This document shows, one piece after another, positions 28,946 through 38,387 of a DNA stretch of 64,000 nt. A program made the translations under genes and the position numbers. Each line of letters begins with the position of its first letter. Positions within the stretch are counted from its first letter, which is position 1. Where the stretch lies: positions 1,488,001 to 1,552,000 of the forward strand of contig CAVQNQ010000002.1 in NCBI GenBank assembly GCA_963714205.1, written 5' to 3'. The notes under the pieces are model-generated. The model worked only from the letters and a program-made list of their open reading frames with translations. It searched no databases and was not told where the DNA came from. Origin of the DNA: CAVQNQ01 sp963714205. GTDB taxonomy: Bacteria > Acidobacteriota > Terriglobia > Bryobacterales > Bryobacteraceae.

Positions 28946-29210
28946 ACTTCCAGACACCAGATGCGCACAGTTTCCACAGACCTTTTCCACAGCGGCGTGG
29001 GATTCGGCGGCACTTAATTCAGAGGAATCGCCAGGAGCTCAAAAGCGCCGGAGCGTATAGTACTTTTTTGCTTTTCTATAGGCCGAAATGTAGGATAGCA
29101 TACCAAAAAGACTTTCCCACAAGTTTATAAGTCTTTCAGATCCTTATGTTTCCGCGAAACGTTTGACACTAGCGATGTTTCTGAAGGAAAATGGTTTTTC
29201 TGACCCCCGG
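28946..29210. other. oriC: Region upstream of dnaA, candidate oriC part
   Basis: This 265-base gene-free stretch holds TTTTCCACA (28983-28991, an exact TTWTNCACA box) and 8/9 matches GTTTCCACA (28970-28978) and TTTCCCACA (29113-29121), all in one orientation. An AT-rich section (about 29055-29150) could be an unwinding element. The dnaA promoter must also lie here, but I could not single out one. Confidence 0.5.
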
Positions 29211-29286
29211 GCGGGAGTAACTCAGCTGGTAGAGTGCGACCTTGCCAAGGTCGATGTCGCGGGTTCGAATCCCGTCTCCCGCTCCA
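29211..29286 (+). tRNA. tRNA-Gly (anticodon GCC)
   Basis: The 76-base cloverleaf has acceptor stem GCGGGAG/CTCCCGC, anticodon loop TTGCCAA within stem ACC/GGT, T-loop TTCGAAT and an encoded CCA. Anticodon GCC reads GGC and GGT. Confidence 0.95.
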
Positions 29287-29306
29287 TCATCTAACCACCT
29301 GAGGCC

Positions 29307-29942
29307 ATGATCAAGCCCAGGACGTTCTTATCTGCCGCTCTTCTGTTTGCGGCGTCTTCTCTGCTTGCCCAGGATTACAAGTTGGAACCCATAGCCGCCG
29401 GGGCCCCCGCGCTCGCCGGCGGCTACACTTCCATGATTTCGGGCCAAGGCTATCGCGTGAATGGCGCGAGCGGCCCCTGGTGCGAGATCTGGTTCCGGAG
29501 CAGCATTCCAACCGGTGCCAAGCCGAGCGACCCCGCGATCACTCTGCCCATCGCACAAGGCACCCTGGTAGCCATTATCCGGTTCCCCGGCACCGCGGCG
29601 GACCGGCGCGGCCAGTCCATCAAGCCCGGCGTCTATACCATGCGCTACAGCAACAATCCGGTAGATGGATCTCACTTGGGCGTCGCGCCCCAAAGAGACT
29701 TCCTGCTGCTGACTCCGCTGGCCAACGACCCGGACCCGAACGCCATGCCGGATTTCGCCACGCTCGTGAGCTGGAGCACCAAGGCCTCCGGCACCCCGCA
29801 TCCCGCGGTTTTCTCTATTGAGACGCCCGCCGGATCGACCTTCCCTGAACTTACCAAAGAAGGCGATCACGACACCGTGCTGAATGTGAAGATCGGCGAC
29901 CTGCCGTTGGCCATCATCGTGGCCGGCAAGTACGAGGGTTGA
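29307..29942 (+). CDS. Exported protein of unknown function
   Basis: The 211-residue protein has a signal peptide (residues 1-21, cleavage after SSLLAQ). The mature part looks like a compact beta-rich domain, with PWCEIWFRSSIP, LVAIIRFPG, KPGVYTMRYSNNPVDGSH and a late LAIIVAGKYEG. The segment 'KPGVYTMRY' recalls small lipoprotein-like domains of the DUF2911 kind, but I would not assign it to that family. It starts 20 bases after tRNA-Gly. Confidence 0.65.
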   Translation: MIKPRTFLSAALLFAASSLLAQDYKLEPIAAGAPALAGGYTSMISGQGYRVNGASGPWCEIWFRSSIPTGAKPSDPAITLPIAQGTLVAIIRFPGTAADRRGQSIKPGVYTMRYSNNPVDGSHLGVAPQRDFLLLTPLANDPDPNAMPDFATLVSWSTKASGTPHPAVFSIETPAGSTFPELTKEGDHDTVLNVKIGDLPLAIIVAGKYEG

Positions 29943-29969
29943 GCTCGCGAGCGGGTGTAGACTTTCAGT

Positions 29970-30686
29970 TTGGGCGCCGCCAGCGAATTCGAGTTCCGCC
30001 ACCGCTTTTGGATTCTATGTTCGATGTTCGGCATCGGGTTCGCCTGCTATTGGATTGACCACACCAATACCGCGGTAGCTCTCGCCCGGCTGCTGGCGGG
30101 TAATCGGACGGAACGCATCGGCTCCCTGGTGCACCTGATTCTTGGAATGGGCGCTTTGGTGATGGTGGCCTGTGGGCTGATCCGCTCGTGGGCCGCCGCG
30201 TACCTCGCGAGCGCGGTGGTTCATGACACCAAATTGCACGCCGAGCGCCTGGTAGCCGATGGCCCCTATCGCCATCTGCGCAATCCATTGTACCTGGGGA
30301 CCATTTTGCTGGCGCTGGGCCTGGGCCCCATGGCCAGCCGCCTGGGCTTCGGGGTGCTGGTAGCGGGAATCTGGCTGTTCACGCATCGGCTGATCCGGCG
30401 CGAGGAGGAACAGTTGCTGCGCTCCCAGCGGGACAACTACCGGCGTTATTCCGAGGCCGTGCCGCGGCTGCTTCCCTCGCTGCGCCCCCGCGTCGCGCCG
30501 GGCGCGGGCCGCCCCGACTGGCGGGATGGGATTTACGGCGAAGCGTTCATCTGGGGCCTCGTAGTGGGCACGACGATTTTCGCGGCGACTCTGCGGCTTG
30601 CCTGGTTCTGGATCTCGATGGGCGCCGGCTTCGCGATCAGCTTTTGGCAGCACCAGCAGATGAAACGGGCAAAGTCTGAGCCATAA
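29970..30686 (+). CDS. Membrane methyltransferase of the PEMT/ICMT family
   Basis: The 238-residue protein has about five hydrophobic segments. The family signature is plain: DGPYRHLRNPLYLGTILLALG, then the second conserved part RREEEQLLRSQRDNYRRYSEAVPRLLP, which forms the SAM-binding end of isoprenylcysteine- and phospholipid-type methyltransferases. The substrate in bacteria of this type is generally unknown. The listed start is a TTG; an ATG at 30018 would remove 16 residues. The bacterioferritin gene follows after 19 bases. Confidence 0.8.
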   Translation: MGAASEFEFRHRFWILCSMFGIGFACYWIDHTNTAVALARLLAGNRTERIGSLVHLILGMGALVMVACGLIRSWAAAYLASAVVHDTKLHAERLVADGPYRHLRNPLYLGTILLALGLGPMASRLGFGVLVAGIWLFTHRLIRREEEQLLRSQRDNYRRYSEAVPRLLPSLRPRVAPGAGRPDWRDGIYGEAFIWGLVVGTTIFAATLRLAWFWISMGAGFAISFWQHQQMKRAKSEP

Positions 30687-30705
30687 TAAATTCGGAGGGC
30701 CAGGT

Positions 30706-31200
30706 ATGGAAAGAGCCAAGAGCATTCAGTTGTTGAATCAGGCAGTAGCCGACGAGTTGCAAGCCGTGCATCAGTACATGTACTTCCACTTTCACCTGGA
30801 CGACCAAGGTTTCAAGCCGCTTTCGCAGTTGTTCAAGCGGATCGCCATCCAGGAAATGGGCCACGTCGAACTGCTGGCCGAGCGGGTTCTGTTCCTGAAG
30901 GGAGACGTGGAGATGGCCGCGTCCGGCCCGATCGAGAAGATCCTCGAGCCGGAGGCGATTCTGGTGAAGGCCATGGCGATGGAGGAGGGCAGCGTCAAAG
31001 CTTACAACGAGGCAGCCCTGGCTTGCGGGGCGAACGCCGACGCAGCCTCCAAGCAGATCTTCGAACACCTGGTTGCCGACGAGGAAAGCCACTTCGATCA
31101 ATACGAGAAGCAGCACGACAATATCAAGCGCTTCGGCTTGAGCTATCTCGCACTGCAATCGTTCGACGCCGCCCCGGCCGGCGCCTCCAACGTCGGGTAG
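30706..31200 (+). CDS. bfr: Bacterioferritin
   Basis: This 164-residue four-helix protein stores iron. The diiron ferroxidase ligands are all present: ADELQAVHQYMY (first Glu), IQEMGHVE (Glu and His, with Met as the haem-ligand candidate), AMEEGSV (Glu), and ADEESHFDQYE (Glu and His). Length and the start MERAKSIQLLNQAV are normal for Bfr. A strong ribosome site GGAGGG lies 8 bases before the ATG. It is read alone or with the preceding methyltransferase gene. Confidence 0.94.
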   Translation: MERAKSIQLLNQAVADELQAVHQYMYFHFHLDDQGFKPLSQLFKRIAIQEMGHVELLAERVLFLKGDVEMAASGPIEKILEPEAILVKAMAMEEGSVKAYNEAALACGANADAASKQIFEHLVADEESHFDQYEKQHDNIKRFGLSYLALQSFDAAPAGASNVG

Positions 31201-31221
31201 GCCCGTTCGCCCGCGGAGCCG

Positions 31222-31620
31222 CTACGGAGTTTTCGCGCGCGCAACCACGTAGACGTATTCGAGCACCTCTTTTCCGGTATTCGAGACGTTGTGGCGGGTC
31301 GCGGGGGGGATATAGGCTAGCGCCGGCGCGGCGAATGGCTGCGGCGGCTGGCCCTCGATGAGCGCGGAGCCCTGCCCGCGGAGGATTACCAGGGCTTCCT
31401 CGTTGGCGCCGGTGGTGTGCCATCCCACGGTTGCGCCGGGCTTGAGCCGGACAAAGCCGCTGCGCATCCCGGTGGTCTGCGGCGCTCCCTTCAACAACGC
31501 GCAATCTCCTCCCGGACACGCCAGCGGCATCGCCAGCGGCTGGGGGCGTGGCATCTGCGATCCCAGCGGCAGCGCGGCCAGGGCCGCCGCAAGCAAAACC
31601 ATGATGATCGAACGCCTCAT
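31222..31620 (-). CDS. Exported cupin-domain protein
   Basis: The start is fixed by GGAGGTG six bases before the ATG, giving 132 residues. A signal peptide covers about residues 1-21. A single cupin barrel follows, with PGATVGWHTTGANEEALVIL as motif 1 (His and Glu as metal ligands) and AYIPPATRHNVSNTG as motif 2. The protein is periplasmic, and its ligand is unknown. It converges with bfr and diverges from the Fe-S protein gene. Confidence 0.82.
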   Translation of the reverse strand: MRRSIIMVLLAAALAALPLGSQMPRPQPLAMPLACPGGDCALLKGAPQTTGMRSGFVRLKPGATVGWHTTGANEEALVILRGQGSALIEGQPPQPFAAPALAYIPPATRHNVSNTGKEVLEYVYVVARAKTP

Positions 31621-31687
31621 CGACACCTCCGTCATTCGGGACTTCTGAGTCTGGTTTATCATAAAGTCAAGACGGAGCGGGATCCGC

Positions 31688-33280
31688 ATGAGCCCCGGAC
31701 GACCGAAACTCGCGCGTATCCGCTGCATCAGCCAGATCGTTTTTCTGGCCCTCTTCATCTTTCTGCTGGCGATGACCGAAGTGCCGCGGTTCGCGCGAGG
31801 CGCGCCCGCCGATATCCGGATACCCTATCCCATCCGGATGTTCCTGGAAATCGACCCGCTCACGGCGCTGGCCGGCGCGCTGGCCAGCGGCGCCCTCTAC
31901 CGCGGACTGCTGTGGAGCCTGGCGGTCATCGTTCCCACTCTCTTTCTCGGCCGCGCGTTCTGCGGGTGGGTCTGCCCGCTGGGCACCCTGAACCATTTCT
32001 TCTCCTGGCTTCGGTCCGAGCGCAAGCGCGGCCAGCGGCTCATCGATTCCAATCGCTACAAGAAGTGGCAAAGCCTCAAATATTACGTGCTTATCGCGGT
32101 TCTGGCCGCGGCCCTGGCGGGGAGCGCCATCGGCGGGCTGCTCGATCCTATCGCCCTGCTGTTTCGGTCGATCGGCATGGGCGTGCTGCCGGCGCTGAAT
32201 TATGCCTCGCGCGGCGCGCTGGCTTTCAAGCAGGCGTACTTCCGGGAGGGTGCGCTTTACGTCGCGATCCTGGCGGCGATCCTGCTCGCGAACCAGCGCG
32301 TTACGCGCTTCTGGTGCCGCGCCCTATGCCCGCTGGGCGGTTTGCTTGGGTGGCTGGCGCGAGGATCGATTCTCAATCTCAGGAAAGACCCCGCTGCATG
32401 CGATCAATGCAACCGCTGCCTGACCGGCTGCCAGGGCGGCGACGACCCCATCCCCGGCGCGCCCTGGCGCAAAGCCGAGTGCCACCTGTGCTTCAATTGC
32501 GTGGCGGAGTGCCCCACCGCGGGCATCGCTTTTGAGTTCACGGCGCGGCCATCCGAGGCAGTGAGCGGTCCGGGCCTCGATCGGCGCAAGCTGCTGGCGG
32601 GGATCGGCGCGGGTCTGGCCATCGTGCCGCTGCTGCGAGCGAGCGCCGGGCCGGCGGTGGAGAGCGATGCCCGCCTGATCCGCCCGCCGGGGTCGCTTGA
32701 TGAGAAGAACTTTCTGAGCCGCTGCATCCGGTGCGGTGCCTGCATGAAAGTGTGCCCCAACAATGCGCTGCATCCGGCCGCGGGCGAGGCGGGCATCGAG
32801 GGCCTGTGGACGCCGGTGGTGGCGCCGCGCATCGGATATTGCGAGCCGAGCTGTTCGCTGTGCGGCCAGGCCTGCCCGACCGGGGCCATCTGGGAATTCA
32901 CCGCGCGCGAGAAGGGCTGGGCCGCGGGAAGCTCGGCGGCGAGCCAGCCCATCCGCATCGGGACAGCCTTCTACGACCGCGGCCGCTGCCTGCCGTGGGC
33001 CATGGCCACCGAGTGCATCGTCTGCGAGGAATGGTGCCCGACCTCGCCCAAAGCCATCTACCTGCGACCGGCGGAGGTAGCGGATGCCGCGGGCGCGGCC
33101 AAGACGGTGCGGCAGCCGTATGTGGATCCGGCCCGGTGCGTGGGTTGCGGGGCCTGCGAATATGCCTGCCCCATCGGGGATCGCCCGGCCGTGTACGTCA
33201 CGAGCATCGGAGAGAGCCGGTCGAAAGCGAACCGGATTCTGCTGGAGCGCCAGGATCGAAGGAGGGCCGGAAAATTATGA
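31688..33280 (+). CDS. Membrane-bound polyferredoxin, NapH-NapG-like fusion
   Basis: The 530-residue protein first has a NapH/NosR-like membrane part with about five segments and two CxxxCP motifs: FCGWVCPLG near residue 97 and FWCRALCPLG near 215. Two Fe-S stretches follow (CDQCNRCLTGC and CHLCFNCVAECP). A twin-arginine-like hydrophobic segment with RRKLLAGIGAG (near residue 298) comes next, then a NapG-like set: CIRCGACMKVCPNNAL, CEPSCSLCGQACP, CIVCEEWCP and CVGCGACEYACP. It should pass electrons across the membrane, from quinol to a periplasmic or exported partner or the reverse. It overlaps the next gene by ATGA. Confidence 0.88.
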   Translation: MSPGRPKLARIRCISQIVFLALFIFLLAMTEVPRFARGAPADIRIPYPIRMFLEIDPLTALAGALASGALYRGLLWSLAVIVPTLFLGRAFCGWVCPLGTLNHFFSWLRSERKRGQRLIDSNRYKKWQSLKYYVLIAVLAAALAGSAIGGLLDPIALLFRSIGMGVLPALNYASRGALAFKQAYFREGALYVAILAAILLANQRVTRFWCRALCPLGGLLGWLARGSILNLRKDPAACDQCNRCLTGCQGGDDPIPGAPWRKAECHLCFNCVAECPTAGIAFEFTARPSEAVSGPGLDRRKLLAGIGAGLAIVPLLRASAGPAVESDARLIRPPGSLDEKNFLSRCIRCGACMKVCPNNALHPAAGEAGIEGLWTPVVAPRIGYCEPSCSLCGQACPTGAIWEFTAREKGWAAGSSAASQPIRIGTAFYDRGRCLPWAMATECIVCEEWCPTSPKAIYLRPAEVADAAGAAKTVRQPYVDPARCVGCGACEYACPIGDRPAVYVTSIGESRSKANRILLERQDRRRAGKL

Positions 33281-33756
33281 AGTATGGCGCGGCCCTGGCG
33301 GCCCTGGCCGCGGCGCTGGTCGCGGGATGCGGGGGGCGGCGGGCGGCGGACGATTTCCCGCGCGACGACGAGGTTCGCGGCTGGAAGATGGAGCGCCAGC
33401 CGCGCGTTTTCCAGGCCGACAACCTGTGGCAGTACATCGATGGCGATGCCGAGCGGTACCTCCAGGCCGGTTTCGAAAACGTGCGGAATGCGGTCTACCA
33501 ATATCGCGGGCGAGTGGAGGCCGCGGCGGATATTTACACCATGAAAAACCCAGGGGCGGCGGCCAAAGTTCTGGATTCCGAAGCGGACGTGGGCAGCCAG
33601 CCGGCCGCCCTGGGCGATGGCGGCAAGGTCTACCGCGCCAGCATCGTGTTCCGCAAGGGGCGGCATTTCGTGCGGCTGATCGCCTATCAGGACCATCCGG
33701 ATGGGCAGAAGGCGCTCATGGAACTGGCGCAGGCGATCGCCGAGAGACTGACATGA
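33277..33756 (+). CDS. Lipoprotein, DUF6599-like
   Basis: The 159-residue protein has a lipobox ending at C18 (LVAGCGG). The mature part includes VFQADNLWQYIDGDAERYLQAGFENVRNAVYQY, typical of a family seen next to DUF362 and polyferredoxin genes, and later GKVYRASIVFRKGRHFVRL. No catalytic residues are evident. Its start overlaps the polyferredoxin stop (ATGA) and its stop overlaps the next ATG in the same way, so the three genes form a tight operon. Role: probably a periplasmic partner of the electron-transfer protein; this is inference from context. Confidence 0.7.
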   Translation: MKYGAALAALAAALVAGCGGRRAADDFPRDDEVRGWKMERQPRVFQADNLWQYIDGDAERYLQAGFENVRNAVYQYRGRVEAAADIYTMKNPGAAAKVLDSEADVGSQPAALGDGGKVYRASIVFRKGRHFVRLIAYQDHPDGQKALMELAQAIAERLT

Positions 33757-34727
33757 ACCCCGCGAACCGGCGCGAGATGCTGCTCCAACTGCTGCGCCTG
33801 GGCGGCGCCGGAGCGGTTGCGGGCGGGGCGGGCCTGTGGCTGGCGCAGCGCAGCCGCAAGCCCGAAGAACCCGCCGCCACCACGGCACGCCACAATTTCA
33901 CCATCCCGCCGGACCCGTCGCTGCCTGAAATGGCCGTGGTCCAGGGAGAGAACCACGGCGAGCTGGTGCGCGCGGCGGTGGCGGCGCTGGGCGGAATCCG
34001 GCACTTCATTCGACCCCTTGAAGTAGTGGTGCTCAAGCCGAACGTGGCTTGGGATCGCACTCCCGAACAAGGCGCTAACACCTCCCCAGAGGTGGTGGCT
34101 GAAATGGTCAAACTGTGCTGGGAGGCTGGCGCGGCCAAGGTGATCGTCGCGGATGTGAGCATCAACGAGCCGCGCGGCTGTTTCGCGCGCAGTGGGATTG
34201 GCGAGGCGGCTCGGTCCCAGGGGGCCCAGGTGGTGCTGCCCGGGGAGCGCCGCTTTCGCGAGGTGGATCTGGGCGGAGAGGTGCTGGCTTCCTGGCCGGT
34301 CTTCGAGCCGTTTCTAACCGCCGATAAGACGATCAACCTGCCGGCCGCCAAGCACCACAGCCTGACGGGCGCCTCGCTGGGGATCAAGAACTTATACGGC
34401 ATTCTCGGCGGCCCGCGCCACCGGCTGCACCAACGCATCCACGAAAGCCTGGCGGACCTGGCTGATTTTATGCGGCCTACGCTCACCGTGCTGGATGCCT
34501 GGCGCGTGCTGCTGCGCAATGGCCCGGGAGGGGGGAACCTCGAAGACGTGGTCCTCAAGAAAACGACGATTGCCTCGACCGACCCGGTAGCTCTGGATGC
34601 GTGGGCCGCTCATGCGTACTGGAACCTCGATGCCAATAAGTTGCCGTATCTGGAGATGGCGGCGGCCCGGGGTCTCGGCTCGGCGCGCTTCGAAGATAAG
34701 CGGATCTCAACCGCTACAATTCCTTGA
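33753..34727 (+). CDS. DUF362 family protein with twin-arginine-like leader
   Basis: The 324-residue protein has RREMLLQLLRLGGAGAVAGG as a leader with two arginines. The DUF362 core is recognised from VVVLKPNVAWDR, the glycine-rich PEVVAEMVKLCWEAGAAKVIVAD, and the late SLGIKNLYGILGG. It ends near IASTDPVALDAWAA. DUF362 proteins are often fused to or encoded beside ferredoxins, and their reaction is not settled. Here the protein is co-translated with a lipoprotein and a membrane polyferredoxin. Its TGA overlaps the -35 of the next promoter. Confidence 0.8.
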   Translation: MNPANRREMLLQLLRLGGAGAVAGGAGLWLAQRSRKPEEPAATTARHNFTIPPDPSLPEMAVVQGENHGELVRAAVAALGGIRHFIRPLEVVVLKPNVAWDRTPEQGANTSPEVVAEMVKLCWEAGAAKVIVADVSINEPRGCFARSGIGEAARSQGAQVVLPGERRFREVDLGGEVLASWPVFEPFLTADKTINLPAAKHHSLTGASLGIKNLYGILGGPRHRLHQRIHESLADLADFMRPTLTVLDAWRVLLRNGPGGGNLEDVVLKKTTIASTDPVALDAWAAHAYWNLDANKLPYLEMAAARGLGSARFEDKRISTATIP

Positions 34728-34753
34728 CAGCGCGAAAGCAAGGCCCCGATAAT
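34724..34753 (+). promoter_or_regulatory. Promoter of the first Oar-like receptor
   Basis: TTGACA (34724-34729), an 18-base spacer and GATAAT (34748-34753) form a good promoter overlapping the end of the DUF362 gene. The leader to the ATG at 34906 would be about 145 bases. It contains short inverted repeats (AGAGCCG with CGGCTCT) and a late T-run (TTTCTTTTT), so attenuation is possible but unproven. Confidence 0.6.
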
Positions 34754-34905
34754 AGAGGTTTCCCACACCGGTCGACCGCGCTGTCGGCCCCGATTGTTTT
34801 TTCGGATGAAGAGAGCCGCTTGTAGCATGGCTGTTTGGAAGCGAGGTGTCTTCGTAAGGACCCCACCCCCCGGCTCTGACAGAGTTTCTTTTTGGGAGTT
34901 AGCAA

Positions 34906-37900
34906 ATGCCTTTAACTTTTAGGACTTCCCCGCTGGCAACCGCCGCGTGTGCCCTTTTATTCGGCGCGGCTGTGCTGAGCGCCCAGGATGCCACCGGCAA
35001 GATCGCCGGCAACGTGACGGACCCGAGCGGTGCGTTCATCACCGGCGCTAAGGTGACGGTTACCAATACCGCCACGGGCCTCGAAAAACAGACCTCGACC
35101 GACCGGGCGGGCTATTACCAGGTCTTGCAGCTTCCCGTCGGGCGGTACCAGGTGGCGGCCGAGGCGCCGGGCTTCGCTCGTACGGTGGTGCAGGGCACGA
35201 ACCCGCTGGAGATCAACCAAACCCTGCGCATCGACGTGCTGTTGGAGGTCGGCAGCGTCCGGGATACCGTTACGGTGGAAGGCGGCGCCAGCGCGGTGGA
35301 GACGGAGAACGCCACAGTAGGCGCGACGGTCAGCAGCAACGCGGTGTACGAGCTTCCGTTGAACGGCCGCAACGCGCTCGATCTGCTGGCCACGCAACCG
35401 GGCGTGACTCCCAAGAACTCCGATGCACCGCGGCAGGCGGGTTCTTACAGCATCGGCGGGGGGCGTTCGGATTCGGTGATGTACCTGCTCGATGGCGGGA
35501 TGAACAACCACCTCATCAACAACGACGTGGTGATCAATCCGAACCCCGACGCAGTGGGCGAGTTCCGGGTGTTGCAGAGCAACTACTCGGCCGAGTACGG
35601 GCGCAGCGCGGGTGGCGTAGTCAGCGTGGTCACCAAGAGCGGGACCAACTCGCTGCACGGCACGGCCTTCGATTTTCTGCGCAACGACGCCATGGCCGCG
35701 AACACCTTCTTCAACAACGAGCAGGGCATTCCGCGCCAGGTTCTCAAGCGCAACCAGTACGGCGGCACGATCGGCGGACCGATCTACATTCCACATGTCG
35801 TCGACGGGCGCAACAAGCTGTTCTTCTTCTTCTCCTACGAGGGCCAGCGGCTGAACCAGAACTCGGCGTCGGGCAAGATCACCACCTTCACGCCGCTCGA
35901 GCAGCAGGGGAATTTTTCGAAGTCGGCCAGTGGGGGCCCCGATCCGAATGTCGCCAGCTTTTTGGCGGCCAATCCGTACTTCCAGCCGGATCCCAACCTG
36001 GCGGCGCAGGCTATCATCGCGCCCTCGCGCATCAATCCGATTTCCCTGAATTATTTCAAGAACAACCTGATTCCGGTTTCGTCGACGGGCTATGTCTTCC
36101 CGGAGGCCTCGGCTACGACGAATCACAGCGAATACCTGGGCAAGATCGATTACCTGATTACCTCGCGCGATACCTTCAGCGCCACGCTTGCCGCGCAGGA
36201 CTCGCCGCAGGTGGTGCCGTTCTCGGGCACGTCGGGCGCGACCACGGTGAGCGGCTTTCCGGTGTCGGACGACACGGCCGCGTACTTCGGCAACCTGGCC
36301 TTGACGCACACGTTTTCGCCGACGGTCGTGAACCAGACCCGCTTTACGGCGCTGCGCAACAACACGGCGCAGAATTACCCGATCGGCACGAAGCCCGGCC
36401 CGGCGCAACTGGGAATCACCGGAATCACGCCCGACCTGGTGGACGGCCCCACGATCATCAATCTGGAGGGCAGCACGATGTTCGCGGGTTACAACCCCTT
36501 CGGGCCGGCGGACATCGTGGACAACACCTTCACCTTCACGAACGACCTCTCCTGGACGAAGAACAAGCACACGCTCAAGTTCGGCTTCTACTGGTCGGAT
36601 TACCGCGATGCGATGATCTACGGCTACTATCTGAACGGCGAGTACGATTTCTACGGTCCCGGCACTTCGATCGGATCGGGGAACGACCGCGCCGATTTCC
36701 TGATGGGCCTTCCAGACGACATGCAGCAGTATCCCAACGCGCCGACGAACATCCGTTCGCACTCGTATGCGGGATACGCTCAGGATACCTGGAAGGTGAC
36801 GCGAAACTTCACGTTGGACTTCGGGCTGCGCTACGAATATAACCAGCCGAAATACGACACACATAGCCGGTCGTTCTCGTTCATCCCCGGATTGCAGTCC
36901 ACGGTATTTCCGAATGCGCCGCTCGGGCTGCTGTTTCCGGGGGACAAGGGCGCGCCCAACGGCTCGAATTTCCCGGATCGCAGGGATTGGGCGCCGCGCG
37001 TGGGCTTTGCCTGGGATGTTTTCGGCAATGCCAAAACGAGCATTCGCGGCGGCGCGGGGGTGTTCTATGACGTGCTGAAGGCCGAAGACAACCTACAGTT
37101 CAACGGCCAGGCTCCCTTCTTCGCGTCCGGCTTTCTCAGCTTCAGCGCTCCCGATGGCGGGTTCACCTCAGACCCGGGGATCATGGTCAGTCCGTATGCG
37201 GCGGCAGGGGCCGTCAACCCGTTCCCATCCAAGCCGGTCAACCACAACGCGAATTTCTACGATTCAGGCTTCCTTCCCATCGGCGGCGGCAACCCGTTTT
37301 TCATCGATCCGCACCTGCGGACGCCGTACATATACCAATACAACTTCAGCTTGCAGCAGCAACTGGTCAACAACCTGACTCTCTCGGTGGGTTATATCGG
37401 CCACGATGCGTTCGGGCTAACCGGGCTGACCGACATCAACCCGTTCCCGCGCGGCAGCGATACCCGTCTCTACGACCTCGCCAGTTACAATCCGAATCCG
37501 CAGTACCCGGACGCGTACAACTTCATGAACGAGTTCCAGAACGTCGGACGCTCGAAGTACAACGGCTTGCAGACGGACCTCACCAAGCGTTTCTCCGATT
37601 CGCGCATGGGCAACACCTTCTTCACCGTGGCGTATACGTGGTCGCACCAGCTCGATAACGAATCGGGCTACCGGCAGCGCAATGCCTCCGTGCCGTACTA
37701 CAATCACTATCAATTCTGGTCTTCGGGCGACATGGATATGCGACAGTTCTTCTCGCTTTCGGGCGGATGGGAACTGCCGTTCGACAAAATGTCGCCGAAG
37801 GCTCCCAAGCTGCTGACCAAGGGCTGGAACATCATTCCGATCGTGACTTGGCGCTCGGGTTTCCCACTGGATGTGCTGGCGTTCACGGCTTCGGAATCGC

Positions 37901-38379
37901 AGACCAACCCGGGTCCCTCGGGATATGGCGACATCCAGATGGTGCGCTCCGACCTTATGGCGCCGATCCAGTATTACAACGCCAAGGACTACCAGACGCT
38001 GAAGGGAGCCAGCGGCGGCGGGAGCCAGACCGGCAACTACTGGTTCAGCCCCAGCAGCTTCTCGAACGCGCGTGAAGTCAACCTGAACCAGTTGGTGCAG
38101 AACGTGAATCCGGCCACCCTCATGAACCAGTTCACCTACGGGAACCTGGGGCGCAACGTGCTGCGCGGGCCGGGGGCGTTCAACACCAATGTCTCGCTCT
38201 CGAAGCACTTCAATATTCGCGAGAAGCTTGACATCGAGTTTCGCGCCGATGCATTCAACATCTTTAACACCGTCGAGTTCTTGAACCCCGACACGAACAT
38301 AGGCGACCCGACCTTCGGGCAGATCTCGAATACGGCGGACCCGCGCATCATGCAGCTCGCGCTGCATTTTAAGTTCTGA
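34906..38379 (+). CDS. TonB-dependent receptor, Oar-like, with N-terminal carboxypeptidase-regulatory domain
   Basis: The 1157-residue outer-membrane protein has a signal peptide (residues 1-26, ending LSAQD). A CarboxypepD_reg-like domain (about 30-110) reads TGKIAGNVTDPSGAFITGAKVTVTN. A plug region follows with ELPLNGRNALDLL and GEFRVLQSNYSAEYGRSAGGVVSVVTKSGTN, the hallmark of acidobacterial Oar-like proteins. The rest is a large barrel ending LQLALHFKF-like with a final aromatic. These proteins are thought to take up oligosaccharides or other large ligands, or to act as adhesins. The ligand is unknown. Confidence 0.92.
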   Translation: MPLTFRTSPLATAACALLFGAAVLSAQDATGKIAGNVTDPSGAFITGAKVTVTNTATGLEKQTSTDRAGYYQVLQLPVGRYQVAAEAPGFARTVVQGTNPLEINQTLRIDVLLEVGSVRDTVTVEGGASAVETENATVGATVSSNAVYELPLNGRNALDLLATQPGVTPKNSDAPRQAGSYSIGGGRSDSVMYLLDGGMNNHLINNDVVINPNPDAVGEFRVLQSNYSAEYGRSAGGVVSVVTKSGTNSLHGTAFDFLRNDAMAANTFFNNEQGIPRQVLKRNQYGGTIGGPIYIPHVVDGRNKLFFFFSYEGQRLNQNSASGKITTFTPLEQQGNFSKSASGGPDPNVASFLAANPYFQPDPNLAAQAIIAPSRINPISLNYFKNNLIPVSSTGYVFPEASATTNHSEYLGKIDYLITSRDTFSATLAAQDSPQVVPFSGTSGATTVSGFPVSDDTAAYFGNLALTHTFSPTVVNQTRFTALRNNTAQNYPIGTKPGPAQLGITGITPDLVDGPTIINLEGSTMFAGYNPFGPADIVDNTFTFTNDLSWTKNKHTLKFGFYWSDYRDAMIYGYYLNGEYDFYGPGTSIGSGNDRADFLMGLPDDMQQYPNAPTNIRSHSYAGYAQDTWKVTRNFTLDFGLRYEYNQPKYDTHSRSFSFIPGLQSTVFPNAPLGLLFPGDKGAPNGSNFPDRRDWAPRVGFAWDVFGNAKTSIRGGAGVFYDVLKAEDNLQFNGQAPFFASGFLSFSAPDGGFTSDPGIMVSPYAAAGAVNPFPSKPVNHNANFYDSGFLPIGGGNPFFIDPHLRTPYIYQYNFSLQQQLVNNLTLSVGYIGHDAFGLTGLTDINPFPRGSDTRLYDLASYNPNPQYPDAYNFMNEFQNVGRSKYNGLQTDLTKRFSDSRMGNTFFTVAYTWSHQLDNESGYRQRNASVPYYNHYQFWSSGDMDMRQFFSLSGGWELPFDKMSPKAPKLLTKGWNIIPIVTWRSGFPLDVLAFTASESQTNPGPSGYGDIQMVRSDLMAPIQYYNAKDYQTLKGASGGGSQTGNYWFSPSSFSNAREVNLNQLVQNVNPATLMNQFTYGNLGRNVLRGPGAFNTNVSLSKHFNIREKLDIEFRADAFNIFNTVEFLNPDTNIGDPTFGQISNTADPRIMQLALHFKF

Positions 38380-38387
38380 TTCAAGTA

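Noticed and set aside
34754..34905. Riboswitch in the long leader of the first Oar-like receptor
   Set aside because: Short inverted repeats and a T-run exist, but no conserved core of a known riboswitch class (for example the B12 box) could be seen.
34957..36864. Open frame of 635 codons opposite the first Oar-like receptor
   Set aside because: The strand with the receptor has a signal peptide, plug motif and barrel; the antisense protein is Arg/Val-rich without motif.
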